DNA of 64,000 nucleotides from Amphiduros pacificus (Eukaryota > Annelida > Polychaeta > Phyllodocida > Hesionidae), in the NCBI GenBank assembly GCA_949316495.1, contig OX439009.1, forward strand, positions 42,211,016 to 42,275,015. The letters are read 5' to 3'. The position numbers and the translations under genes are program-made. Under the pieces are notes generated by a model that did not search any database, had not been told where the DNA came from, and saw nothing but the letters and a program-made list of their open reading frames with translations. Positions within the stretch are counted from its first letter, which is position 1. The number at the start of each line of letters is the position of its first letter. This document shows positions 34,758 through 46,836 of this stretch, piece after piece.

Positions 34758-37011
34758 AATTGTGCCATATTGCCACTGACAGAGATACTAGCATCAATAT
34801 TAATATGCTTGATGCCATATGCAGAAGGGGACCATTCTACCCTTACTCGAAACCAAAATTCAAAATAATATGATAGAACATATTAAAAAACAGATACATC
34901 TGAATATAGAATATTGTCATAATGGCTATTTATTTTCATCTTTGATATAGTTAATGATATCGAACAAAGCTGGCAGTTATATTTGGTCCCAGAGAGAGTC
35001 CCGTTCCAAGCCAAGATTGTCCTTTGCCCCATGTCAATTTCACGTCATAATTTGTTTCCATTGGTTTCCTGATAAAGCCATGTAGGTTTCATAAAGTTGA
35101 GCACACATGTCTGTGATTTGCCGGCTATCAGCTCTTCTGACACCCCGACTATTGGCCGTATCTCGGGAATTATTTCTGCAATATTGGCCTGAATTTTACA
35201 CTTGATATTTTGTCAAGATGCGGCAGGGTTAAAGTCAGGTTTGTGTGACTAATAATGTGGACGAGGAACATAAATCAGACTTAAGGCAGATAAGCACACA
35301 TCTGCAAGGAGCCATGTCAGACCGTGAGGCAAGTCTCTCACACAAACTGACTGTCATTCTCAACCAGTAATCAAGTAATGGGCAAGACGGCAGGTAACCA
35401 AGTGATTCACAGACGGTTCAGGTGTCCAAGTATCACCAACATTGGACAAGCTGAGCCAGCAATGTCAAAGACTGATAGGGAAATAATCTCACACACCAGA
35501 TATATGACGTATGACACCAAATAATTATATTATTCCATGTACATTACGTGTTTGGTCCTTAATAGATATTGAGGCAATTTTCAACCAACTTTCATCCACC
35601 ATGTTTTTAGCTTTCATATTGTACTGGCGGTTATATTCGCAACACTATTGTATTCAACGTTTTAATCTCCCTCGCTGGAAACTTTAATCTCTCACGCTGG
35701 TTTCAGAGACTTTCATTTCCATGTTGGATATTTACCTTTTAAGGAACAACACGTCATAAATCTAACTTTGACAGATGCCAAAAAAACGGATGCCCAAACC
35801 AAGACAAGATTTTGGAGTTATAAAAATACATTCGATTGGATTATCAATATTAAGATTAAAAGACAGCATTTTAGCAAGAACATCATTTTAAGTCAGGGAA
35901 TAACGGCGATTTATAGCACCACCTGCAGCTTAAAACGAAATACCCACTGTACAAAACTGTTTTAATACAAAGAAATGTGAAATGTCAGTAATTTTGTTTG
36001 ATATATCAATGTCGTGATTTACAGCAAAAGACCAACACTATTTACGTCCATCCCAACAAATGACTTGATATGAATTGCTGGACAAGCATATCAACCATAC
36101 ACATTATGCACACAATACCCATTCTATCTGATAATTGATGAAAACATAGCTCAATTACCGCAGTTCTCTTGGCTACAGTCATGTGGACGAATTGGTGGAT
36201 TTCATGACAAGTTTTCCGGTGAAGAGTGTTTGAAAGTAAATTTCACATCTGGCGCAATTCAGAAAGTGAAATATACACATTAAGTTTCGATTGTTTAATC
36301 GTTATTTGAATGTTTCCCCTTCTATCGAGTCTAGACCTAGCTTCCGGTTGGACCCACACACTCATGGTCTTTTTCACACACAATTATTTGTGACAAGTAT
36401 TTAAATATTAAATATTTTTTTCTCAAGATACAAGGTTCATGTGGAAATCAATATCGCATTAATCGCGTTCTTTGTTCTCAATATGTTCTTTCAGAAACAG
36501 AAAACCTTTCATCGTAATAAAGAAACATGATAAAATAACCAAAACGATAGAGGTATCAAGTTCTCTGTACATTGAAGTGAACGACAACCTCGAGTATATT
36601 CTTCCTTAGAATAGTTGCACAAATATATGTAATTTTTGAAACCCCATTTAAAAAAAATAAAAATCGACAACAATTACCAAAATCTCTTTACATTTTAGTA
36701 AATCCTACCTTCCCTTGAATTATTATATGGACATACATATATATATATATTCATATTTGAAACCCCATTGTTTTTTCTGCTGGAGATTGATAGCATGGTG
36801 TGTGTAATGTCATACAGCGTCCTATTGGTTGCAGTCGATGTGTGGAGAAGGGGGAGAGACAGCAGTGGAGTTTAGCAGCAGTTTGTTGTGTTTGTGATGG
36901 AGGAGAATAGTGTCTTTATCTGGGTGGAGTTAAGCATCAGCCTTGTCTGCAATATCAGCCCACTATGCCACATTATTGCACAGGGCCAGAGCACCATCTA
37001 ATGCTCGGACC
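34758..37011. other. Unassigned intergenic stretch
   Basis: AT-rich, with a TA run near 36733-36752. No gene is recognised. The dispersed repeat copy at 35500-35775 is listed separately. Confidence 0.5.
35500..35775 (+). repeat. Dispersed repeat, copy 2
   Basis: Counterpart of 21440-21720, with the same block order (GTACAT, GGTCCTTAAT, TTCAACCAACTTTCATCCACC, ACACGTCATAAATCTAACT). The internal part is strongly diverged. Confidence 0.4.
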
Positions 37012-38215
37012 GGCGCCACATCCGGGCTTCTATGTCCCCTAAAGTCACTTCCGGGCATCACTCTCCTCTGACACCACATCCGGGCTTCACTCTCCTCTGA
37101 CACCACATCCGGGTTTCACTATCCTCTGACACCACATCCGGGCTTCACTATCTTGGACACCACATCCGGGCTTCACTATCCTCGGACACCACATCTGGGC
37201 TTCACTATCCTCTGACACCACATCCGGGCTTCACTATCCTCTGACACCACATCCGGGCTTCACTATCCTCTGAAGTGACATCCGGGCTTCACTCTCCTCT
37301 GAATTCACATCCGGGCTTCACTCTCCTCTGAAGTCACATCCGGGCATCACTATCCTCTGAAGTGACATCCGGGCATCACTCTCCTCTGAAGTGACATCCG
37401 GGCTTCACTCTCCTCTGAAGTGACATCCGGGCTTCACTCTCCTCTGAAGTCACATCCGGGCATCACTATCCTCTGAAGTGACATCCGGGCTTCACTCTCC
37501 TCTGAAGTGACATCCGGGCTTCACTCTCCTCTGAAGTGACATCCGGGCTTCACTCTCCTCTGAAGTGACATCCAGGTTTCACTATCCTCTGAAATGACAT
37601 CCAGGCTTCACTATCCTCTGAAGTGACATCCGGGCATCACTCTCCTCTGAAGTGACATCCAGGTTTCACTCTCCTCTGAAGTGACATCCAGGCTTCACTG
37701 TCCTCTGAAGTGACATCCGGGCTTCACTCTCCTCTGAAGTGACATCCGGGCTTCACTCTCCTCTGAAGTGACATCCGGGCTTCACTCTCCTCTGAAGTGA
37801 CATCCGGGCATCACTCTCCTCTGAAGTGACATCCGGGCTTCACTCTCCTCTGAAGTGACATACAGGCTTCACTCTCCTCTGAAGTGACATACAGGCTTCA
37901 CTCTCCTCTGAAGTGACATCCGGGCATCACTCTCCTCTGAAGTGACATCCAGGTTTCACTATCCTCTGAAATGACATCCAGGCTTCACTATCCTCTGAAG
38001 TGACATCCAGGCTCCACTATCCTCTGAAGTGACATCCAGGCTTCACTCTCCTCTGAAGTGACATCCAGGCTTCACTCTCCTCTGAAGTGACATCCAGGTT
38101 TCACTCTCCTCTGAAGTGACATCCAGGCTTCACTCTCCTCTGAAGTGACATCCAGGTTTCACTCTCCTCTGAAGTGACATCCAGGCTTCACTATCCTCTG
38201 AAATGACACCCGGGA
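37012..38215. repeat. 29-bp minisatellite, ~41 copies
   Basis: Units read CTCCTCTGAAGTGACATCCG followed by GGCTTCACT, with a period of 29 bp (for example 37381 and 37410). Left-hand units carry ACACCACATCCGGG, the centre is homogeneous GTGACATCCGGG, and right-hand units shift to GTGACATCCAGG, so variants are spatially sorted. On the minus strand each CCGG unit shows CCCGGATGTCA, an ETS-like GGAT core. Confidence 0.95.
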
Positions 38216-40689
38216 CTCCCTCTGTCTCATCATCTGACTTATATGCTAGCATAAGCTGATGTACATGTTATAATATAAGGATCAAATAAGACCTTCAGGG
38301 GATGTGGCCCTTAGTTGTAGTTTATATGGATTTTATGTTCAACAAGCCAATATATAAAGCTATTTAACCACTGATTTATAATATGAATTCCCCTTCATCA
38401 AGCTCAATCTATTGTTTTCTTTATTCTGATATCTCTATCCTGACATGAGAAAATCTTTGACGTATTTTTGTATCTAATACTGAGTGGCATCTTTGTAGGT
38501 ATCATACCTGGATGTTTATACATATCTCATCTGTATCTGCTTCAGCTTTATTTCGTCTACTAATCTAGTTCAACAATTCGATAAATTGGAATTAATGGTT
38601 GCATCTTGGAGTAATTAATGACATAATTACTCCAAGGTTGCATCACTTGATAAATATATTCAATTGGTTTTTGTATATAAACAAATGATTCCATTTGAAA
38701 AACCAAACATGATCCATGTTGCTCGTAAAGTTCTGAAAATGAACGAATATACATTGAAATAATATACGAATGTTTTTAGCTCAAAATAGGTTCAACCTTT
38801 AGGAGACATAGAATTTGAATTTGAAGACTGTATAGTTGTGTTTTCCTTCTGGTGAACCCTTGTGTTACCTTAGACTGTGCCAGCAGCCTATCTCTGGGCG
38901 GTCATCTATAATTTCTGATCCGCTGCCTCCTGACAGCTCTGGCCTCAAATAGCAACAACCTGTCTCCAAAGCTAGCTGCTGCAGCAGATTCCATCGCTGT
39001 CAAATAAACACGATATGCTGCCATGATAACCAAATGTTATCAGCAAATACCAAGCAGCGCTTCCTTCTGGCCTATCAGTGTCATGTCACACTTAACAAAA
39101 CTAGCCACTTATATTTCATTAACAATAGAGCAGTCATTATTTGTGCTTTATTTCACAATTTTTTTCAAAGATTTGTTTTGAATAATCACGCACATATATG
39201 GATACAAATATGTGCTCATTGAATAATTGAAATGTAATTTGGTTGTTCTGATATTCTACCATCTTGTTTGTAAAATCGTCTTCATTTTGTGAATAAATGG
39301 TAAGCGGTTAATATCATAGCTTGAAATCTGGAAATTAGAGAGACCATTTTTACCAATGTATTTACAAAAATAGAAAAATACCTCAAACACAGAATTGAAC
39401 AATTTAGAATTATGAAAGCGAAATCTCGAATCGAATGAAACAAGGTTTAAGCTTATAGTGTGGGGCTGCGTGGCAGAGTCTCTGGAGTTTAGGGCCTCGG
39501 TGCCACAGACAGGCTCAGCAAAAATCGATTTCTGTGAATCGGGAGGTCATTTGGTTGAGAATTGTGATTCCGATGCCGGTGGGTTATGATGACTTTGTGA
39601 TCACGGTATATCTGGGGATGATACCTTTGATGTCTTTATATATGGCGAGGAACGGGGCACCGCTTTTGTTTTTATGTTGTGTTTTAGGCCAGTTCAATAA
39701 TATAAACAGTAAAAGCCTTGTTTGATCTTGAATGAAAATGGCTTGGGCCCTAATACAGTTATAAAATCGGCTCCACACATTGTTATTCTTGACTTCTCCT
39801 GCTGCTGTGTATACCCGGGTGTGTATACAATGCGCATTATCGTCTTCGTGTTTGTCTTACATTGATGATCAAGTGAGGAACTACAATCATTATCATATCT
39901 CCTTAAATGAGAAAGCGGCAGTAACCACAATAAATCCTTTAAAATTAAATGTCATTTAGACAGACGTTAGTGAGATTAGGTCTGGTTAGATATAATCTCT
40001 ATTAATCGTTGCCAATCTGGCTAGTTTACCGCTAAATGTTCTGACCACTGCTGACCACCCACGTCATCAAGCGCCTGTGCCATTGTAACAGCAAATAAAA
40101 GGCAAAGTGAATGTGAATGCTTGGTATCACTGTTAATGAGACGACAAAATATAAAAAAGAATAACATAACAACACACAGTTACGGTTCTCTATGAAAATG
40201 CTACAAATGTCGACCGAAAAGGGCCCTAGAAGATGCGCTGAGATATTCTGTTGTTTTATGAATAGCCGCGCTGTCATAACACTTTACTTAGTTTTTCAGT
40301 CATGCCGATATACAGATATACTATAGCCTATACTACTGCTAGAAACATGCCGAGGGTATGCTACAGATATATTCTGTCAGAGGAGATCGTTTTAATGTAG
40401 AAGCGACACCATGGACTTGATTTGATATCTTTACAGATATGATGAACCTGTGGTCACCACCTTTTCTCCAACATCAAGACTAGCACCGATCACAGAGAAA
40501 AGGTCATCAATAATCGAAACAGATTATCATATTCTGGGAAGATTAAGGAGGGGGTTCTTATATAAAATGCCTTCAGCGTTCTTGAAGTTTCAGAAAGTGT
40601 GTGAGGGCCATAGACAAATGGCTTTACAAGAGCAGTATCAATTAATATGGCCATTTATCCCAGCCTGTGAAGCCAGTCCAGGTCATTTT
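38216..40689. other. Unassigned intergenic stretch
   Basis: AT-rich. It contains a short perfect hairpin at 38605-38636. Short open frames lack domains. Confidence 0.5.
38605..38636. repeat. 13-bp perfect inverted repeat
   Basis: CTTGGAGTAATTA (38605-38617) and TAATTACTCCAAG (38624-38636) are exact reverse complements with a 6-nt spacer. The arms contain TAATTA homeodomain cores. Confidence 0.8.
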
Positions 40690-41170
40690 CTATTGAGCTA
40701 GGTCTCAATACCACGGCCGGGGAGCGCCCCGTAATCCGCTTGCGTCTCGTGCTCCTGAATTTTGATTTAATTCGGGTAGGGAGCGATCATTAATCTCGTG
40801 TGTAAGTTTGGCTCACACCTCGCTGCGCTAAACAAATACGCTGGTGGAGTGTATCAGATAGATAGACTTGTTGGTCGCCCCAGCGCAAATTAATGCCCCT
40901 GCTGGTAAATAGCACCGAGCGCCCGCCCCTTGTTATACATCTTCATACAGAGTGGTCTTTGGCCGTTCCAGATAACGCGCCGTTCCGTCGATTTCTTATT
41001 TTCCCAAATAATCACATCTGCAATGATATTTTCAAAACGGTGTGTGAGCTGGCATAGAAGGCGGGTGTTAGGCCTTACGTGCTCAAAGCAAGGTGGACAC
41101 GTGCTCTCGTCATATCTGGCCTTGCGAGATTTTTCATCTGGATTGCGAGAGCGAGATGTATGGTGATTTG
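40690..41170. promoter_or_regulatory. Candidate enhancer block
   Basis: A GC-richer mixed block with CpG and varied motifs: a FOX-like CTAAACAAATA near 40827, GATA-type CAGATAGATAGAC near 40855, and CAAATTAATG near 40886. No gene is supported by the open frame at 40930-41166. Regulatory function is inferred from composition and motifs. Confidence 0.35.
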
Positions 41171-43359
41171 TGGGAAATCAGGCGTCTTCCGTGTTTGGCC
41201 AGTGTTGTGCAGATCTCAATAGCTCAGTGACTTTCTACCCAAGAAGGCTTCCGTATTGTTACCAAAGTGAATGAAGTAATCCTGGTGCATGCCGGGAGTT
41301 TGGCCTCATTTCAATAAAGCTCTGTCCACAAGTCGCCACCTTCTGCTAAATGAAGCTCGTATGGCAAGCAACTTCTCAATAGCTCCATATTCCATACACT
41401 CCGCCTTAACCAGTCTGATGCCATTGCTATTTAAAATTCACATATATGAAATGAAACAAATAATATTCAAAATATTAGGATTTTACTTGAAAATACTTCA
41501 AAATATTACGATTTGAATGACCTATATAATCTGTGAAATCTGTACAATATACTTTTTGTACAACAGATGGGAGATGATTGAACCTGTTTTATTTCGAAGA
41601 AACAATATCTATATTTCTTATTTCTGCGAAACCTTGATATATCTAAAAAAAACTATTATATTATATTCAAGGCTAAGATCTACAATGTTCAGATGTGAAA
41701 TACTCGTCCTCTCAGCCTTCCCAAGTATGAGGTCAATAATAATGTTAAGATAATATATATTAAGAAAGAAATTTAGTTAGTTTATGTGTCGAAATCATGA
41801 AAAAATCAGACCCTGAAAATTAGCAGAATGGACCCGTTTTGTAAAGTGAATATTAACGGCGAAGAAAGGAGCTTTATTGGTTGCGGGCAAATAGACCGTC
41901 CGGTAGCCCCACCTAGTGACAAAATTTGGAAACAGTCATAGAGGGAGCCACTGAATCGCGACTCAACCAGACAAACACGTCAGTCCAATTTCAACTACTT
42001 TCACGTTTGAATGAACAAAAGCTGGGCATCCTTTAATAACAATAAAAAAACTAATAGTTTCATATAGAAATAAGTTTATTGGTAAGTCATGTCGTATTTG
42101 ACACTGCATGATACGCTACAATTATTTTACTTTAAGATTTCAAGTATAACAATTACTTTAAAGGGCAACATGTCCACGGTATTACGGTTGCATAAACTCT
42201 ATTAATATCTGCCTGATAAAATAATCATAAATTAATCCCACCATGACGATGACACGACTGTTAAAGTCGCTTTAGTGCAGCAAGGTGAAGTTAGGCGATG
42301 TGACATAGATTAATTATTCTTTCAATAAAAGGATGAGAGGTTTGAATAAAGCCAACATAAGCCGTCTATATTGGTAGTTAATCTGCACAGTGCATGGCTG
42401 CTATTTGAACAGAAGGACCTCCTGATGTTTTTACATAGTTACGCTTGCCTCTTACCAGCTATGACTTAGTACTGAAACTCTAAACGCTAAATTATCTCTG
42501 TGGTAAATTTTCGGTCTCTATTTCCCGCTGACATGAAAATTGCGCAAAATAAGCATGTCTTGTCCCCACTTTGGTACTTTGAGATGAAATGTATGTAAGA
42601 AATTGACACCGATGATGGATTTCCAAAACTGTTGAAAAGATCATTAGAAATAATGATATTCTACAATTTGTCAGCAGACCCTTATTTGAACTTAGCCAGG
42701 CTGTGGGCTTGACTTAGGGCCGGCGTATACCAGGTACAGAGACACAGAAGGCAGGGGGCAACTTCCTACTGTATCATTAGCGCCCAGGATGCAGTGACAA
42801 TGATTTACAAAATATGCACTTCTCAGCAAGAGTTATGGTTTAGGGGGGAGGCTTCTTGGTTGGCCGTTTGGTTTGATGCACAGCGAGGCTTTTGTGTTTA
42901 TGATGTCTTAGCCCGTGGCTACTGCCCGGTTCCGCTGAGCTGTCTTGTTCATATTTTTCTGTCCTGGAGCTCTGTCCTGCACGAAACTCATGTTTTTTTG
43001 GTGTCAGTTGCTTCAAGGAACGTGCCAAGAAAAGAACATCTGCGTTAGACACTACAGTCCAAAAGAAAACCACATGTTATATGAAAGATGAAACGTGACC
43101 GCACAAGTGTCGTGATTTACTGGATATAGATTTCCACACAGAAAAACTAGAGGCGATAGAGCACAAGAGATGGTGACATGCTGAACATGTCGGGTTCAGG
43201 TGGTCTTTTGGGTGTTTATTTGCTAAGTTCCAGTGGGAGTGGATTGGGGCCTTGTGGGACGGGGCCTGTGACAGGGGAGTGGTAAGGGGTAAATCCCTGG
43301 GGGTAAACGGTGGCAAGTAGGCCGTCATTGAGAAGGTATGGACCGTGGAGAGGGTCATG
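41171..43359. other. Unassigned intergenic stretch
   Basis: Mostly AT-rich. CCCCACCTAGTGACA near 41907 is a weak CTCF-like sequence. No gene is supported. Confidence 0.45.
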
Positions 43360-43500
43360 GGTACCCTCGATCTCCCGGCGAAACGTCAACTCTACCCGGG
43401 CGCCCCGAGGGGCTGCTGGCGACGGCGGGGCGGCCTAGGTAAAGCCGGTGGAACGCGCTCCCTCCTCGATTACACCTTGTAGACCCCGAGGGCCTCAGGA
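43360..43500. promoter_or_regulatory. Short CpG-rich island
   Basis: Very CpG-rich (GGCGACGGCGGGGCGGCCTA near 43411), ending near a donor-like CCTAG|GTAAAG at 43437. This may be a promoter-associated patch. No TATA or initiator was identified. Confidence 0.25.
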
Positions 43501-44272
43501 GCTGAAGTTTCCTACTATGATTATTTGCATATGCTGGCCCACAGTGCTTAGAACTTCTGCAAGATTCTATCCCTTATCCAGTTGTAAACGTCTGGACCTT
43601 TTAAAAACAGTTTGCCCATGCGCTTCTCCCCACAAGCTGTAAAAAGCTTGAGCAGGCCACAGAAGTTTGTTTTGTAAACAATTCCAGATATTATCAGGAG
43701 TTTACATTTCTTATCGTGACCTATAAGGCACGTGGCCTAAACCTGTAAGAGCCTCCTGAAGAGTGTATAATGCTTCCAATGCTCTGATGATAATCTCTCA
43801 TTCTCAGAGGAGACAATGATTCCTGTACATTACACAGGCCGATCTTTAGAAATGAATGAACAATATAAACCTAGATATTTATGACATGCAAGAAACATGC
43901 ATCTAAAAGTGAGTGGAATTTGCAGTCTTATATTTCAGGATTATACTGAATAGGACCTTTTGTCACAAGTAATTGGTAGCGTAAACAAGGACCTTTTCAA
44001 TAAGTAATCAAAGGTCATACAGGAAAAAAGGTCATAAAACCGTTGGTGAAACCAACACAGTAGCATATTGGCGTCATTATCAAATAGTGCGGAACTGATA
44101 CCACTTGAAATGTGATCAAAGCTTGAAATGAGGTAATAAGCTTAAAACAATGGACAACCAGGCGCTGTCTTTTGAAGTAGTCAGCGGGCAATTTGTGACA
44201 CGTTTATGATGTTTTTCATCATCTTGTCTGTCTGAGTTTTGGGCAGTGAAAAGACCGCTTCTTTTCTTACAG
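43501..44272. other. Unassigned intergenic stretch
   Basis: AT-rich; nothing is recognised apart from the acceptor tract leading into 44273. Confidence 0.45.
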
Positions 44273-44353
44273 CTCAATCGGCCCCCTACTCCCCGGAACG
44301 TTATGACTCTGCCACCCGGGGAGTCAGTCCATCTGTCCGTTCCCGGGGTGCAG
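44273..44353 (+). other. Orphan exon-like segment (81 nt)
   Basis: A strong acceptor (CGCTTCTTTTCTTACAG) precedes and a donor (GTGCAG|GTAATT) follows a GC-rich 81-nt segment. Two of three frames are open, one reading SAPYSPERYDSATRGVSPS. The length is divisible by three. It sits 2.3 kb upstream of the GATA start codon on the same strand. It could be a 5' leader exon of that gene, part of an alternative N-terminus, or a conserved non-coding patch that mimics an exon. Confidence 0.35.
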
Positions 44354-45179
44354 GTAATTACCGGCCCATTACCAGCGAATTTGAGCCTTACTCCCATAAA
44401 CATTCAACACACAGCATATGCTGCCGCTCACCAAGTTAAACTGATATTATGCAACTAACCGACCTTTACTCCAGGAAACTAATAAAATTTGACAGTTTAT
44501 TAAACAAACCTCCACTGTAACCAGAAAGGCTACCAGTATATCTACAGGCTCAAAGCTTTAATATGCTAAAGACAACATTGGAGTTTTCTTTTAACTATCC
44601 TTAAATATCTTACATCGATCCTTATAGAGTTCATTCAAAGCACAAAGATATCATTACAGTTTGATGGATAGGATTCTGGCAGTCGCTGACATAAATCCTG
44701 AAGATAAAGATTCTAAAATGTGAATATGGAAGGCGAATAATAGAGGGTGGTATTTTGAGGGACTCTGGAGAGAACGGAGCTCTTTTTCTTGAGGTTAAAA
44801 GTTGCAATTGTGTGTCAGAGTGAGAATATGGAATGGGCTGTGTGGAGGGGATATCGTGGCCCCCGATCTGGTCTGGTATTGTGATCAAGTGACGGTGATC
44901 AGCGCCGATAAGGCGGCCTTCCTCCCCACCCCGGCTCCCCACCCCGGCTCCCCGGCCCACCGACCCACCACATCACCGCATCAACATTCACTCGAAAAAA
45001 AAAGAAGAAAAAAAACCCAACTCCTTCTTTACTGTTCTATTCATTTAGCCTCTACAGCAGCCAGCGTCAACCCGAGACCGGCAGAAAAGCGGCATGATTT
45101 CAGGAAGATTGGTTATTAAAGGCTGTATGTGATATGAGATGTATGAGATGAGGGTTCTGCTGCTGGTTAAGTGACCAAT
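44354..45179. other. Unassigned upstream flank
   Basis: Contains a GC-rich patch at 44820-44980 (GGCTCCCCACCCCGGCTCCC) and an A-rich run at 44995-45017. No gene is supported. Confidence 0.4.
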
Positions 45180-45480
45180 CCTGCCCGCCCCGGGTCTGCG
45201 ACACACGCTAAGCCCCGCCAGTTCTCCCTATTTGCATCTCTCGCCTATCTGTTATGTTATCGTGGGCAGATTTGATTGACACATCGTCAATGGTTGAATC
45301 ATCGAGAGTCTAATATACAACCAATCAGGGATCGCATTCCGCAAGCGGCGTCGCCATAATGTGAATATCGGCGATGTAATGCGCTTTATGATTGGTCATT
45401 AATTCGTGGAGTCTCGTCGCTCGTGCCGCCCGACCGTGTCCGCACGGCGCCAATGGGGAGGTAAAAAATGTGGCGAATGA
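45180..45480 (+). promoter_or_regulatory. Proximal regulatory block with octamer, PBX/MEIS and CCAAT motifs
   Basis: Within 300 bp are a POU octamer ATTTGCAT (45230-45237), a PBX-type TGATTGAC (45273-45280) and three CCAAT boxes (45321-45325, reverse at 45391-45395, 45450-45454). CpG is abundant. This lies 1.1-1.4 kb upstream of the GATA start codon and 200-450 bp upstream of a TATA-like element. I infer the proximal promoter or enhancer of the GATA gene. Confidence 0.45.
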
Positions 45481-45685
45481 GGCTAGATACAAACGACAAC
45501 TTGTCCCAACCACCACTTGTGTGACACACAGCAAAGAGTCAACAACCAATATCACTGTAGCCAATGATGGAGTGCGCTGGGATCTAGCTGATTATCTCCA
45601 GATAGAAGCTTACATATGTGTGCTCTATGCTTGCCTAAAGTGTGGCTCCGCCTTAGTTCAGTCTAACATTAGCAGTCGGGATTAT

Positions 45686-45780
45686 TATATAGCAGATCTA
45701 CTGCACTGCCAGAGAAACAACTTCTATTGGAACATAAGTTACCATTTCACATTTTGTCCAATATCCTACTGGACATACAG
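45686..45780 (+). promoter_or_regulatory. Candidate core promoter and short leader exon
   Basis: TATATA at 45686-45691 is followed about 90 bp later by a donor, ATACAG|GTTAGT (exon end 45780). Paired with the acceptor TTGTTGCAG ending at 46224, this gives a 444-bp 5' intron. The model fits the CCAAT cluster just upstream. An open frame of 142 codons spanning 45392-45820 has no internal ATG and is not considered coding. Confidence 0.3.
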
Positions 45781-46224
45781 GTTAGTTTTTTTGGTTTTCC
45801 TCTGCTCATGCATAATTTAGTTCTTTTGTAATTTGTTCACCATCATTGATTTGTTGGCTGGGCCCGTCAAAGACCACGTGGTGCGGGCCGATAGGTGGCG
45901 GCACTGTGTGGATAATCATCACACACAGGTATTGGGGTTAGGAATACAGGGGGAGAGGCTCAGTTAGCACACACATGCGCTTATCGTTCAGATCATATCG
46001 AGGACTTAGAACAGATACACGGCTATTATACTTGCTTCCCATGATACGGAAAGAGGTAGGTCTCCTCCCGCCTCGGTTCACACTACCCTCCCTCACCTAG
46101 CCTTGTGATGCCACGGTCCTCATACAAACTTGGATGTTCTCAGCTCTCTTTGGCCAACTTTTTGTACTTGTGATACTATAGTAATGACACTGTTTGCTCA
46201 TTTCTGTGTTTGAACTTGTTGCAG

Positions 46225-46613
46225 ATCGCGAGTTTGTGGAGGCTGGACGTTTTGCAGCAGGTATCAGCGTGGACACTCCGGGACTTAGTCGTCGTCACTG
46301 AGGGCGGCGTATCACCTGCAAGCTCCGGGGACTTGTCTGTAGTTGCACTTACTCCAGGGAAATACTGACATATACACATAGGGAATACATGACACAAAAA
46401 GTGAACATTCTTATCATAAAAGGATACAGTACTTTTCACTTATAAGTGAAGCTTATCGTCCTGAGCAGCGGACAACAAGCTTCTAGGGCCTCTATAGAGT
46501 GTTGTCTCGGAGAGAGGCATCGGTAGCTACGGACTGTTGTGTCGGTCTCGGCCGGGACAAGTAGGAGGCGAGGAAGCCTCGGCTAGTACATCTCCGCGGG
46601 GATAAGAGACGAC
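46225..46613 (+). other. GATA2/3: Probable 5' UTR of the GATA gene
   Basis: CTGTGTTTGAACTTGTTGCAG ends at 46224 and is the best acceptor upstream of the start codon. The 389 nt from there to the ATG would be leader. It contains an upstream ATG near 46388 and a GATA-type GGGATAAGAG at 46599-46608, a few bases before the start codon. Exact leader structure is inferred; other acceptors are possible. Confidence 0.35.
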
Positions 46614-46836
46614 ATGGAAGCGGTAACAGACCAGCACCAAGCGGCCAGTAGCCACTGGATCCGCCCGGACACTGGCACCACATCTAACATGCTGGGCGGG
46701 ACGGACGACATGACCGCCGCCGCCGCACCTCCTTCTGCCACCGACATGTTCTTCCATTCCATGGATTCCAACGCTAATCATGTTAATAGTTATTATAACC
46801 CAGCAAGAGCCATGCACCCATATAGAACACATCACA
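46614..46836 (+). CDS. GATA2/3: GATA-2/3 transcription factor, coding exon 1 (N-terminus)
   Basis: Encodes residues 1-74 plus the first base of codon 75. GATA2/3 factors are nuclear DNA-binding regulators of ectodermal, neural, blood and mesodermal fates that bind WGATAR sites. The start GACATGG has G at -3 and +4. The peptide begins MEAVTDQHQAA and contains NHVNSYYNPARAMHPYRTHH. This matches vertebrate GATA3 (MEVTADQ..., NHVPPYY, THH) in order and position. The exon ends at a consensus donor CACA|GTAAGT, phase 1, the same relative place (after THH, before SQVCRP) as in vertebrate GATA2/3. No frameshift or stop is seen. Identity rests mainly on the downstream exons. Confidence 0.9.

Noticed and set aside
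45392-45820. 142-codon plus-strand open frame upstream of the GATA gene
   Set aside because: It contains no ATG after its alternative start, no domain, and it overlaps the CCAAT/TATA promoter-like block. It is more likely non-coding.
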